DNA from: Balaenoptera acutorostrata
Lineage: Eukaryota > Chordata > Mammalia > Artiodactyla > Balaenopteridae
Length of the DNA: 64,000 bases
Assembly: GCF_949987535.1 (NCBI RefSeq)
Contig: NC_080066.1
Location: 89,795,600 to 89,859,599, forward strand
Direction: 5' to 3'
Shown here: positions 48,546 through 60,648 of the stretch, one piece after another
Position numbering within the stretch: the first letter of the stretch is position 1
Layout of the letters: the number at the start of each line of letters is the position of its first letter
The notes under the pieces: model-generated
What the model saw: the letters and a program-made list of their open reading frames with translations, nothing else
Told to the model about the DNA's origin: nothing
Databases searched by the model: none
Made by a program: the position numbers and the translations under genes

Positions 48546-48869
48546 CCACTGAAGGTATGTGATCATTTTATCGTGCATGCAAAATGAAGGCGCTTTCTTC
48601 AGTTGTGTTGCCTACTTTTTCCTAAGTGTTAGTGAATCCTAAAAGAGTGGGTGAGCATCTTCCCTTTTGCTTGGAGTGAAAGCTCTCATAAAATCTCAAC
48701 TGATTTATCAGTTGACTCGTGGGTAAGTGCTAAGGCAGGGCCGGGACCCATTGCCACTGGCTCCAGCCTAAGCATGGCTGCCAGTAAACCAGGGCCAGCA
48801 AACCTGCATGGGTTCTACAGAAATGCTTTTATTCCCTAAGACAAAGTTTTGATCTATACCTCTTTCAAC
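48546..48869. other. Single-copy DNA, no gene recognised
   Basis: Nothing recognised. The frame 48651-48839 has no family resemblance. Confidence 0.45.
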
Positions 48870-49045
48870 TTTTCACTGTGACAAACATGTATTGATTTCC
48901 AACTATGGGCAAACTGCTATGAAATACTATGGTGGGTACTTTGGGGAACTCAGATTCCTTCCCCTCAAGAAAAGCACAATCTAGTGGGGGAAGTATAAAT
49001 ATTGACAGCTAAGTATAATTCATGTTATAGTACTAAGAAGCCCTT
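48870..49045 (-). mobile_element. L2 LINE 3' end
   Basis: Antisense L2 order: 'catgtattgatttccaacta', 'gggtactttggggaactcag', 'agcacaatctagtgggggaa'. Confidence 0.75.
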
Positions 49046-49879
49046 TTGGCTCTGTACCCAACTTCAAGTTTCTGCTATGTGAGAAAATTCAGGTACACTC
49101 TGGTGGTGAAATCAGGCACCCAGAGGTGAGATATGGGGCCTAATAATGTGCTTCACTTTCATAAATGAGTTTACACAATGCTGTGCACTTTCAATGTACC
49201 CTGGAGAATTAGGTAGATCATTATTACTGTTGTTGCTATTTTATTCTCCAACTATGAGTTTACAGCATCTTCTCGGTGGTTTGTGTCCCTGAGAGCAAAA
49301 TAAACTCAACATTTTCATCCTGCAACCTCTCATGAATATTAATGCTGTCTTTATTTATTGTTTGGCAAAATATGACAAAAATAAAAATGCACTACAGCGA
49401 AAAAGAACATGCATACGCCAAAAATATCTAGCTACTGTCAGAATACTTGTGTCATTATCATTATCAATAAATGCACATTTGACAAGCATGCTCTGTACAC
49501 TACACCATCCCACAATTCCTTTAACCGCTGACCTTTCTTAAAGGCTGCTGCTGGTTCTTTGATTGCTACACAGCACCCCCATTACTTTTAAAGTTGTACA
49601 GTTTTGTCATGCTTAAACTAGAAACATGGAGTTCAGCAACAACTGGCCAAAGAGATTTAAAAGAGCAGTCATCCAGAAACAGACTTTCAGAGCCTTAGAA
49701 TCTTCCCTCAAGGGCATTATACCAAGAAGCTCAAATATAGAAAACAAAAGTAGAACTGTTCTGGTTGAAAGAGGGGTAAAGATGGAGTCCCTCCTGTTCA
49801 GACCTATCCTCACATCCTAGAAGAGCCTGAAGCAGCAACTCCATGGACCGCTTTGAGTTCTGCAAAATACAATTGGACA
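49046..49879. other. Single-copy DNA, no gene recognised
   Basis: No repeat was recognised. Two opposite-strand frames of 64-66 codons overlap at 49613-49820, which is not evidence of a gene. Confidence 0.45.
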
Positions 49880-50030
49880 GCTATTGATCAGTCCATTCTA
49901 TAGATGCAGGGCCAGAATACCAAGACAATTAAAGTAGATAAGGCCACACAATTAGTAGCAGCGGAGCTGGGACTAATATTCCTATCCCTTCTGTCCTAAT
50001 CCAGTGATCTTTTTACACTATTTTTTTGCC
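49880..50030 (-). repeat. MIR SINE
   Basis: 'gccacacaattagtagcagc', 'ggagctgggactaatattcc' and 'aatccagtgatctttttaca' fit the antisense MIR core. Confidence 0.7.
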
Positions 50031-50549
50031 TCCCTAAATAGGTCAATTTGAAAGAAGGACAAATGGGATAATTATTAGAAACATTATCATGCCAGTTTGT
50101 TTTCCAATTTTGGCAAGTTAGAACCCTTCTGAGGTTTGTCAGATACTCCTGGGATACCTATTGCATGTTGGACCAATAAGTAAAGCAGACAGCTTCAAGA
50201 TGTCTACTTTGTGTTCTTATACTTGGAATAGCACATATGAAACTCCTAGTAACCTTGAGCTCTGGCAACCAAAAGGGAGTTTGGCCACATTGAGAACTTT
50301 ACCAGGATTCTAGACAGTATAGGTAGGCCCTTCACTAGTTCAACTGCATTTCTAAGAGTGGCATTGAATTATATAACTTTGCTGATGCCATTGAACCACT
50401 CTGATAAAACTCTGCTCAAAGGCACAAAAAAGTCCAAAGGCTGGTAGTATTTTGTTGCATATACATTTGATTTAACAAAAGACAAACATCCAGCAGAATG
50501 TATCCAATGTCACTGTCACCTGTTGCAGCTTGGGTCTTAATAAATCCCT
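50031..50549. other. Single-copy DNA, no gene recognised
   Basis: Nothing specific was seen. Confidence 0.45.
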
Positions 50550-50700
50550 TCAGTAGCCATATGATAAACTGAGCTTTAGAGAGTATTAGGGGGTATACAG
50601 TAAATTAGAGACACAGTCATGATTTGAACTCTTATCTTGATTCCCAGTCCAGTGATATTCATCCAAGTTGCTTCATAACCTATGTTCTTCTCCTTCCTAT
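50550..50700 (-). repeat. MIR SINE
   Basis: 'gataaactgagctttagaga', 'gacacagtcatgatttgaac' and 'gattcccagtccagtgatat' fit the antisense MIR core. Confidence 0.65.
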
Positions 50701-51264
50701 AGAAGATTACAGCTAATGTGCAAGATAGGCAAAGATTTCCTAAGCATTTTCTAATTTTTTCTTTTTATAAAGGAATTGATCCTTAGCCTAACCACACCTA
50801 TAGCAGAATTTTCCACACAAAACGTTCTTGAGCAATTACTCTTCCTGATAACCTTCAGTGACAGCAGAATTTATCTGAAGGCAGTCAGAATTATTTTCTC
50901 ATAAATATTTTTTGTCCTTTATGCTGGAAGGTTAAAAAAACATAACTCCCTTACACGGTATGGTAGAGAGATAAAAAATAAACTGATAAAATACATGACC
51001 ATAGTTAGAATACTAAAAGGTTGTATAAATTTATGATTTGTTTATTAACTGCATTATTACTGATACTGATCATATAGAATGTTGGAATTATAATATTAAA
51101 TTCTTGGAATTATATTCAACACTGTATAAATATAGAGACAGGGGACTTGAGATAACCCCAAGTGAATCCTCCCTCTCCTGGAAGGACTAAACATACCCAG
51201 TGGGTGTGATACATTTCTCTAGCTATCCAGGAAAAGGGGGATCTCATCTTCCTTCAAGAAAATT
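50701..51264. other. AT-rich DNA, no gene recognised
   Basis: Nothing specific was seen. Confidence 0.45.
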
Positions 51265-51690
51265 CTCAGTTGTTACAGAAAATGGCAGATTAAGGAACTC
51301 TAAAAGTTTGCCCCTCTAGAAAAGCAATGAAAAATAACGGTAAAAACTACTGGAATCAATATTTTCAGAACTCTGGAATGTAACTAAAATTTTGCAGCTT
51401 TTACTCCTGGGGACTTTGTAAAAAAAATTTACATTTGAATGTTCTATTCTCTGCTTTAGCCTTTATCTCCTGGCTGCACAGAGCCTAGAGGTCATCCATA
51501 GGTGAGAGCTTTGAGCCTTCTAGGTCTTTTCTGAGCTTATGTATAGCTCTGGGCCTGCACAGGACCTTCAAGACCCCCAGAACAATGTTAGAGTTTTTCA
51601 AAGTCCTCATATTTCCCAAAACATGTCATTCCCCAGTTTTTCTTCCCAAAGGGGTTTGGGTTGTAAATACCATTTACGTTAGGAAAAAAA
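51265..51690 (+). mobile_element. Possible L1M/HAL1 5' region
   Basis: 'aaaatggcagattaaggaac' and 'attttcagaactctggaatg' resemble the start of old L1M/HAL1 elements. The join to the ORF2 3' half at about 51700 would need a large internal deletion, so it may be a separate fragment. An (AAAG)n run lies at 51691-51708. Confidence 0.45.
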
Positions 51691-51699
51691 AAGAAAGAA

Positions 51700-53060
51700 A
51701 GAAAGAAATGTTTAGGTATAAAGCTAAGAAAATATGTATAAGATCTATATGAGGAAAAGTAAAAAAAAAATGCTGATGAAAGGAATTAAATGAGATCTAA
51801 ATAAATCGAGAGATATTTTATGTTCTTGCATAGGAAAATTCAATATTGTTAAGATGTCAGTTCTTCCCAACTTGTTCTAAAGGTTCAAGGCAACCCCAAT
51901 CAAAATCCTTGCAAGTTATATGTGGATATTGACAAACTGATTCTATAGTTAATATAGAAAGGCAAAAGACTCAGAACAACACACAATATTGAAGAAGAAC
52001 AAAGTCCTAAGACTGACACTATTTGACTTCAAGACTTATTATAAAGTTATAGAACAGAATAGTGAGCCCAGAAGTAGACCCACAGAAATATAGCCAATTA
52101 ATATTTGACAAAGGAACTAAGGCAATGTTTGGAGAAAGGACAGTCTTTTCAACAAATGGTGCTAGAACACCTTGATATACATAAGATAAATGAATTTAGA
52201 CATAGATCTTGCACCTTTCACAAAGATTAACTCAAAATGGATAATAGATCTTAATTGTAAAACACGAAAGTATAAAACTTTGAGAAGACAACATAGAAGA
52301 AAATCCAGGTGCTCTTGGGTTTGACAATGAGTTTTAGACACAACACCAAAAATACATGTTTCATGAAAGAAAAAATTGGTAAGCTAGACTTCATTAACAT
52401 CAAAAACTTCTACTCTACAAAAGATACTGTTAAAAGAATGAAAACACAAGTCACAGAGTGGAAGATAATATTTGTAGAACACATATCTGATAAAAAGACT
52501 TGCATCCAAATATACAAAGAACTCTTAAAATTCAACAATAAGAAAAGAGACAACCCAATTAAAATACGGGCAAGAGAACAGAACAAACATTTTACCAAAG
52601 AAGATATACAAATCAGATAGCAAATAACCATACAAAAAGATGCTCAGCATCATATGTCAATAGGGGATTGCAAATTAAAACAACAGTGAGATTCCACTAC
52701 ACACCTATAAGACTGGATAGAACCCAAAACACTGATAAAACCAAATGCTGATGAGAATGTGAAGAAATGGGAACTCTCACTCATTGCTGACAGAAATGCA
52801 AAATGGTACAGCCCCTTTGGAAGACAGTCTGGTAGTATCATTCAGAATAGTTTCACTGACATTATCAAAACACATTTGTCAAAACACATAGACCTGTACA
52901 ACAAAGAGTGAAACATAACACAAACTATTATGAACTTTAGTTAATAATAATGGGTTAATATTGGTTTATCAATTCTAATAAAGGTGCTATACGAATTGGG
53001 AGCACTTTCCTGCTTCCTGGCACAAAATGGTTCAGGCTTATCTCATCCCAGCCCTGGAAT
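51700..53060 (+). mobile_element. Old L1M, ORF2 3' half and 3' UTR
   Basis: Degraded ORF2 from just after the RT core ('tattttatgttcttgcatag') through the C-terminal region ('aacatcaaaaacttctactc', 'aaccaaatgctgatgagaat') and a 3' UTR ('cacatagacctgtacaacaa'). A 103-codon open piece remains at 52309-52620. It ends around 53000-53060. Confidence 0.85.
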
Positions 53061-55459
53061 TGGTAATTTCTCTAAGATCCAACTAAATGCTGTTGAGTAG
53101 AGTCTCATTTTAGAGTCATAACATAAATTAATTGGAAAAGATAATCCATGCAAACAGTAACCAAAAAAAGAGCTGAGGTAGTTATACAAAAGAGACTTTA
53201 AGACAAAAATTGTATGTAAGACAAAAAGGGTCAGTATCTAATGATACAAGGGTCAATTCTTCAAGAAGATACAAAAACTATGAACTTATATATGCAGCTA
53301 ATCGTGGGCCCCAAAATACGTAAGTTGAAAACTGACAGAAATAAGGGCTGAAAAGACAATTCAATAATAACAGTAAGAGACTTTATTACCTCACTTTAAG
53401 TTATAGATAAAATGACTAGACAGATGATCAGATAGAAAAAAGATTTGGACAACACTGTAAACCAACTAGACTTACATACATCTACAGAAAACTCCACCCA
53501 ACAACAGAAGAATATACATTCTTCCCAAGCACATATGGAACATTCTCTGGGATAGACCATATTTTAGACCACAAAACAAGTCTCAGTGAACTAAAAAATA
53601 ATGAAATCATATAAAGTATATTCTCTGGCCACAATGGAGTAAAATTAGAAATCAAAAAGAGAAGGAAATATAAAAAATTCACAAATTTATAGAAAATAAA
53701 CACCTCAACAACTAATAGTCAAAGAAGAAATCACAAGAGAAATTAGAAAATACTTTGAGATAATAAAATCAAAACAACCTTAAAAAATTATGGGATGTAG
53801 TGCTCAGAAGGAAATTTATGGCTGCAAATGCCTACTTTAAAATATAAGAAAGATCTCAAATCAACACCTTAACCTTCTGTCTTAAGAAACTAGAAGAACA
53901 AAAGCAAACTAAACCCAAAGGTAGCAGAGGGCAGGAAATAATAAAGATCAGAACACAGAAATAGAGAAGAGAAAAACAATAGAGAAAATCAATGAAACCA
54001 AAAGTTGGTTCTTTGAACAGATCAACAAAATTGGCAAACCTTAACTAGATGGACCTAGAAAAAATGAGAGAACACCCACATTATTAAAACCAGAAATTAA
54101 AATGGGGATGTTACTAGTGGTTATACAGAAATTAAAATGTATATGTAAGAGACTACTATGAGCAACTGTATACCAACAAGCTAGATAACCCAGATGACAT
54201 AGAAAAAGTTCTAAAAAGACACAAACTACAAAAACTGACTCAAGAAGAAATAGAAAATCTGAACAGACCTATAACAAGTAAAGAGACTGACTTAGTAATT
54301 TAAACACTTCAAGGAAAATCCAAGGATTTTCTTTTCAGGTGGTTTCACTGGTGAATTCAACCAAATATTTTTAAAGAATTAACACCAATCCTTCTGAAAC
54401 TCTTCCAGAAAATAAAAGGGAAGGGAACACTGCCCAACTCTTTCTATGAGGCCAGTGTTACCCTGACACCAATGTCAAAGATATCACAGGAAACAAAAAC
54501 CTACATATTAATATCCTTTGTGAATGTAGATGCAAAAACATTAACAAACTGAATCAAGCAGCATTAAAGGGATTACACGCCATGACTAATTGGGATTTAT
54601 ACCAGGAATGAAATTTTGGTTCAACATATGAAGATCAATCAATATAATAAATCATATTAATAGAATTTAAAACCAAAATAATATAATCATCTCAATAGTC
54701 ACAGCAAAGCACTTACCAGTATACAACACCTTTTCACAATAAAAATACTCAAAAAACTAGAAACACAAGGGAAATATCTCAATCTGATCAAAGGCGTCTA
54801 CAGGAAACATATAGCTAACATCATGCTTACTTGTGAAACACTGGATACTTCCCTCTAAGATCAAGAACAAGTCAAGGACATATACTCTAGCCACTTCTAC
54901 TCAATATTTTACTGGAATTCCTAGCCACAGCAAATAAAAGGCATCCAAACTGGAATGGATGAATAAAAACACCTCTATTTGCAGATGACATGATACTTCA
55001 TGTAGAAAATCCTAAGGAATACATACACACACACAACACTGTGAGAGCTCAAAAAAGAATTCAACAAAGTTGCAGGATATAATATCAATAAATAAAAATC
55101 CATTGTATTTCTTTATACTTGCAATGGACAATCTGAAAATGAAATTAAGACAATTTCCATTTACAGTAGCATTTAAAACTATAAAATAATTAGGAAGGAA
55201 TTTAACCAAGAAAGTGCAAGAACTGTACAGTAGAAACTATAAAACATACAGTAGAAAGAAATTAAAGAAGACTTAAAAAAATGGAAAGACACCTCATGTC
55301 CATAGATTAGAAAATTCATTATCATTAACATGGCATTACTCTCCAAAGTGATTTACAAAGAGATCACTATCAAAATTTTAACTGTCGCTGTTGAAAAACT
55401 GGGCAAGATGATCCTAAAATTCATATAGAAATTCAAAAGACCCCAAAAGCCTTAAAAGT

Positions 55460-55495
55460 GAAAATAACCTTGAAAATGAAAATAATCTTGAAAAT
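55460..55495. repeat. 18-bp tandem duplication
   Basis: GAAAATAACCTTGAAAAT is followed directly by GAAAATAATCTTGAAAAT inside the old L1M ORF2. Confidence 0.95.
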
Positions 55496-56027
55496 GAAAA
55501 ACAAAGTTGGGAGACTCACACACCCTGATTTCAAAACTCACCACAAAGGTACAGTAATCAAAGCAGTGTGGTACTGGCATAAGAGTAAATAAAGAGATCA
55601 ACAGAATAAAATTGAGAGTCCAGAAATAAGAGTTCACTCTATGGACAACTGATTTTTAATAAAGTGTGCCAGACCATTCTATTGGGGGAAAATAGCCTTT
55701 TCAACAAATGGTGCTGGGATAACTGAACATCCACATGCAAAAATATGAATTTGGATCACTACCTCATACCATATACAAATATTAACTTGAAATGGATTAA
55801 AGTCCTAAATCTAACAGCTAACAGTATAGAAAGTCTTAGAGAGAAACATAGGTATAAATATTTGTGAGCTTGGATCAGACAATGGTTTCTTAAATATGAC
55901 ACCAAAAGCACATGCAATGAAAGAAAAGAATTAATAAATTGGACTTCATCATAATTAATTATTTTGTGTGTCAAAGAACACAATGAAGAAAGTAAAAAGA
56001 CAACCCACAGAATGGGAGAAAGTATTT

Positions 56028-56100
56028 GCATGTATATGTATGTGTATATATATACATCATACATATATATGTGTGTGTATATATATCAGCTTTGTATGTG
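56028..56100. repeat. AT/GT-rich microsatellite
   Basis: TATATG/TGTATA repeats ('atatacatcatacatatata', 'gtgtgtgtatatatat') interrupt the old L1M C-terminal region. Confidence 0.85.
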
Positions 56101-56764
56101 TGATAAATAGCTAGATTATATCAAGAACACTTAAAACTCAACAATAAAAACAACCCAATTAAAAAAATTGGCAAAGGATCTGAATAGTCATTTCTCCAAA
56201 CAATATATATAAATGGCAAATAAATACATGAAAAAAAATGTTCAACATAATTATTCATTGCAGAAATGCAAATTAAAGCCATAATGAGATACCACTTCAC
56301 AACCACTATATTGGCTATAATAAAAAACAAAACAAAAAATAAAACAAGTGTTAGAGAGGGTGTGGATAAATTACAACTCTCAGACATTTCTGATGGGAAT
56401 GTAAAATCTGACAGCCACTGTGGAAAATGGTTTGACAGTTCCTCAGAAATTCAGCAATTCCATTCCTAGACATATACTCAAGAGAACTGTCCACACAAAA
56501 TCTTCACCATAAATGTTTATAACAGCACTATTCATTACAGCTGAAAAGTAGAAACAACCTACATGTTCATCAACTTAGAGTGGATAAGCAATATGTGGCA
56601 TATCCTTATAGTGAAACATTACATAGCTATAAAAAAGACTGAGGTACTGATAAATGTTAAAACATGGATAAACTTTCAAAACACTCTACTAAATAAAAAT
56701 ATCCAGACAGAAAAGGCCACACATCGTATGTTTTATATAAATGAAATGCCCAGAAAAGGCAAAT

Positions 56765-56778
56765 AAAAGAGACATGAA
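56765..56778. repeat. Target-site duplication, left copy
   Basis: AAAAGAGACATGAA recurs exactly at 59652-59665. Removing the interval joins the old L1M 3' UTR correctly ('gcaaataaaagagacatgaa' to 'gtagatcagtgatttccag'). Confidence 0.92.
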
Positions 56779-59651
56779 AGGTCTTCTGTTCAGGTCTTTG
56801 GTCTATTTTGGGTTGATTTTTGTGTATGGTGTAAGATAGGGCTTCATTCTCTTGCATGTGGCTGTCTAGTTTTACCAGCACAATTTATTGAGGAGATTGT
56901 CCATTCTCCATTGTATATTCTTGTCTCCTTTGTTGTAGATTAATTGACCATACATAGGAGAGTTTACTTTTGGGCTTTTGGTTCTGTTCCATTGACCTAT
57001 GTTTCCGTTTTTGTGCCAGTACCATACTGTTTCGATTGCTGTAGCTTTGTAATACGGTTTGAAAACAGGAAGCATGTTACCTCCAGCTTTGTTCTTCTTT
57101 CTTGGGATTGCTTTGGCTATTCCAGGTCTTTTGTGGTTTTATATAAATTTTGGGATTGTTTGTTCTAGTTCTGTGAAAAATGCCATTGGTATTTTGATAG
57201 GAGTTGCCTTGGGTCTGTAGATTGATTTGGATAGTATGGACATTTTAATATCAGTTCTTCCGGTCCATGAGCCTGGAGTATTTTTCCATTTGTTTGTGTC
57301 TTCTATTTCTTTCATCAGTGTTTTATAGGCTTCAGTGTACAGATCTTTCACCTCATTGGTTAGGTTTGTTCCTAGCTATTTTATTCATTTTGATGTAATT
57401 GTCAATGGATTGTTTTCTTAATTTCTCTTCATAATAACTTGTTATTGGCGTATAAAAATGCAACTGATTTTTATGTATTGATTTGGTATCCTGCAACTTA
57501 CTGAATTCGTTGATTAGTTCTAACTTTTTTTGGTGGAATCTTCGGGGTTTTCTGTATATAGTGTCATGTCATCTGCAGATAGAACCAGTTTTACTTCTTC
57601 TTTCCTTCCTTCCAAGCCTATACTGAATGGATGTGACGAGGGTGGGCATCCTTGTCTTATTCCTGATCTTAGAGAAAAAACTTTATGTTTTTCACTGTTG
57701 AATATGATGTTGGCTGCGGGCTTGTCACATGTGGCCTTTATTACGTTGATGCATGTTCCCTCTATGCCCACCTTTTTGAGTTTTTTCATAAATAAATGTT
57801 GGATTTTGTCAAGTGCTTTTTCTGCTTCTATTGAGATGATCATATGATTCTTGTCCTTCATTTTGTTAGTGTGGTTTATAACATTGATTTGCGGATAGTG
57901 AACCATCCTTGAATCCCTGGAGTGAATCCCACTTGGTCGTGGTGTATGGTCTTTTTAATGTGTTGTTGACTTAGTTTGCTGATATTTTGTTCAGAATTTT
58001 TGCATCCGTCTTCATCAGGGATATTGGCCTGTGGATTTCTTTCCTTGTGGTGTCCTTGTCTGGTTTTGGTATCGGGGTGGTGATGGTATCATGGAGTGAG
58101 TCTGGAAGTGTTGCCTCCTGTTCTCTTTGTTGGAAGAGTTTGAGAAAGATTGGTGTTAATTTTTCTTTAAGTGTTTGGTAGAGTTCACCACTGAAGCCAC
58201 CTGGGTGAGGACTTCTGTTTGTTGGTAGGTTTGATTATTTTTTTTTTAATGTTGTGGCTGACTTGGTTTTTTCCCTACATGTTTTTTGGGTTTTGGTTTT
58301 TTTTGTTTTAATTTATTTATCTTTTTAATTTTGGCTGTGTTGGGTCTCCGTTTCTGTGCGAGGGCTTTCTCCAGTTGTGGCAAGCGGGGGCCACTCTTCA
58401 TCGTGGTGCGTGGGCCTTTCACTGTCGCGGCTTCTCTTGTTGCGGGGCTCAGGCTCCAGGCGCGCAGGCTCAGTGGTTGTGGCTCATGGGCTTAGTTGCT
58501 CCGCGGCATGTGGGATCTTCCCAGACCAGGGCTCGGGCCTGTGTCCCCTGCATTGGCGGGCAGATTCTCGACCGCTGCGCCACCAGGGAAGCCCAGGTTT
58601 GATTATTGATTCAATCTCCTTGCTGATAATTGGTCTGTTCAGATTTTCTGTTAATTCATGATTCAGTCTTGGTACGTTCTATGTTTCTGGAAATTTGTCC
58701 ATTTCTTGTAGATAGTCCAATTTGTTGGCATATAATTTTCATAGTGGTCTCTTGTGATCCTCTGTATTTCTGAGGTGTCGATTGTGGCATCTCCTCTTTC
58801 GTTTCTGATTTTATTTATTTGAGTCTTCTCTCTTCTGTTCGTGGTGAGTCTGGCTAATGATCTATTTTGTTTGTCTTATCAAGGAGCCAGCTCTCGGTTT
58901 CGCTGATCTTTTCTGTTGTCTCTTTAGTCTCGGTTTCATTTATTTCTACTCTGACCTTCGTTATTTTCTTCCTTCTACCAACTTTTGTCTTAGTTTCTCC
59001 TTTTTCTGGTTCCTTGAGATACAAAGTTAGGTTGTTTGATATTTTCTTTTTTCTTCATGTAGGGGTTTATCCTTATGAATTTCCCTCTTGAAACTGCTAC
59101 TGCTGTATCCAATAAGTTTTGGTATATTGTGTTTCCATTTTCATTTGTCTCAAGATATTTTTTAAATTTCTTTTCAACCCACTGGTTGTTCAGTAGCATG
59201 CTATTTAATCTCCACATATTTGTGAATTTTCCAGTTTTCTTCTTGTGGTTGATTTCTAGTTTCACACCACTGTTGTTGGAGGGGATGCTTGATATGATTT
59301 CAATCGTCTTAGATTTAAGATGTGTTTTGTGGTCTAGTACGTGATCTATACTGGAGAGTGTTCCGTGTGTAAATGAGAGGTATGTGTATTCTATTGCTTT
59401 TGAATGGAATGTTGTGTGAACGTATGTTAAGTCCATCTGGTCTAACATATTATTTAAGTCTAATGTTTCCTTGTTGATTTTCTGTTTGATATTCTATATC
59501 TGTCCATTGACGAGAGTGGGGTGTTGAAGTCCCTTACTATTACTGTTATTGCTGTCTTTTTTCCCCTTTTGTGTCATTAATATTATATATTTAGGTGCTC
59601 CTTTTTGGGGTGCATAAATATTTACAAATGTTAAAAAAAAAAAAAAAAAAA
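56779..59651 (-). mobile_element. Antisense L1 ORF2 segment ending in a + strand poly(A)
   Basis: About 2.5 kb of middle-aged L1 ORF2 (without the nested SINE), coding on the minus strand: endonuclease at the right end (59448-58990 frame), RT (57906-57520; [17 protein letters not shown] instead of FADDM), and C-terminal part at the left end (57351-56872). The right end is a pure A-run of about 23 bases on the + strand (59633-59655), and a perfect 14-bp duplication flanks the unit. A normal minus-strand L1 would end in T's at the left. So either an antisense transcript was retroposed, or a twin-primed insertion kept only the inverted part. Confidence 0.85.
58240..58594 (-). mobile_element. CHR-type SINE with extra 3' sequence
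   Basis: Full SINE on the minus strand (head at 58594, B-box near 58530, CpG-rich and so relatively young). A perfect 13-bp duplication lies at 58227-58239 and 58595-58607. Past the SINE's own tail (about 58302-58330) come about 35 bases of non-SINE sequence (minus strand 'catgtagggaaaaaaccaag' onward), then a final A-run (T's at 58238-58248). It is nested in the antisense L1 segment. Confidence 0.93.
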
Positions 59652-59665
59652 AAAAGAGACATGAA

Positions 59666-59885
59666 GTAGATCAGTGATTTCCAGAGGCTAGAAGGAGGAG
59701 AAAATTGGGATTTGCCTGCTAACAGTCATGAGGTTTCTTTTTGGGGTGATGGAAATGTTCTGAAATTAGATAGTGGTGATGTTTACACAATACTGTGAAT
59801 ATACTAAAAATCACTGAAATGTATACTTTTAAATGGTTAAAATGGTGAATTTTACATTATTTGAATTTTATGTTAAAAAAAAGAG
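59666..59885 (+). mobile_element. Old L1M 3' UTR, second piece
   Basis: 'gtagatcagtgatttccaga', 'ttctttttggggtgatggaa', 'tagtggtgatgtttacacaa' and 'taaaatggtgaattttacat' follow the L1M 3' UTR order and complete the element left at 56764. Confidence 0.88.
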
Positions 59886-60540
59886 GATCAATTGCCAAAG
59901 AAAGATTCTAATTTCTGTCTAGCCTATGTGTTACCCTCAGATAGCTTTTTCAAAACAATGGATGCAGGATAAGAATTAGGCAATATTTCTTGTTCTAATT
60001 GACATCTCCTGAAGGGATAAACTGCTGGGGCACAGTTTCATGTAATAAGAAACAGAAGAACTGTCCTACATAAGAAACAAAAGTAATTATGAATTAGATA
60101 TACAGAAGCTTAGTGAATTGCCAATTCTGGAAAGTATAAGCAACAAATTTCATTTCTTCAAATAGCTGTGTAAATTTAAAAGTACCCCTGCCTGGAAAAA
60201 GTGGGAGTAATGGTGATGAAAAGTGGATTTTAGTGATAGTAATACATAAAACAAATGGGGATTGTTTCCTAGGTGGTGACTTGCTAGAATAGCAAGTATA
60301 CTAGCAGAGATCTGAAAGATTAAGACAGAGTAATATGATAAAGAGAGAAGTGATTAGAAGACAGAGAACTAGAAAGAAAGACAAGAAAGTCTGGTTAAGA
60401 CCAGCCAGTTTAGGTGAGCTGAGAAGGAGATTTTAGCATTAGTAAAGAAGATGCTAGTCCGGGGTCATTTATGTGAGTGAAAGACAAGGATGGTAGAATT
60501 CTCTGCTAGAAGGATTTCAATGGCTACAGCATGAATTTCA
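59886..60540. other. Single-copy DNA, no gene recognised
   Basis: AT-rich to purine-rich, with no repeat family or exon that I recognise. Confidence 0.5.
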
Positions 60541-60648
60541 ACCAAATAAGATAGGGAGAAAAGGAGAAGGGGGAGAAGAGGGATGAGGAGGGGGAAGGGA
60601 ATGAGAAAGAGAAGGTAGAGGGGGAGGAAGGGAGGAAAGGAAAGATGA
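60541..60648. repeat. Polypurine tract
   Basis: About 105 bases almost entirely A/G on the + strand (GGGAGAAG/GGGGAGG mixtures), followed by another purine-rich stretch at 60695-60765. It is not a regular microsatellite. Confidence 0.88.

Larger units (their letters stand above)
53095..56764 (+). mobile_element. Old L1M (ORF2 and 3' UTR start), first piece
   Basis: Degraded ORF2 from inside the endonuclease (53380-53650: 'aatatacattcttcccaagc', 'gatagaccatattttagac') through linker, RT (about 54240-55100, FADD region 'gcagatgacatgatactt' at 54981) and C-terminal domain to the start of the 3' UTR at 56764. It resumes at 59666 after the insertion described below. Confidence 0.85.
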
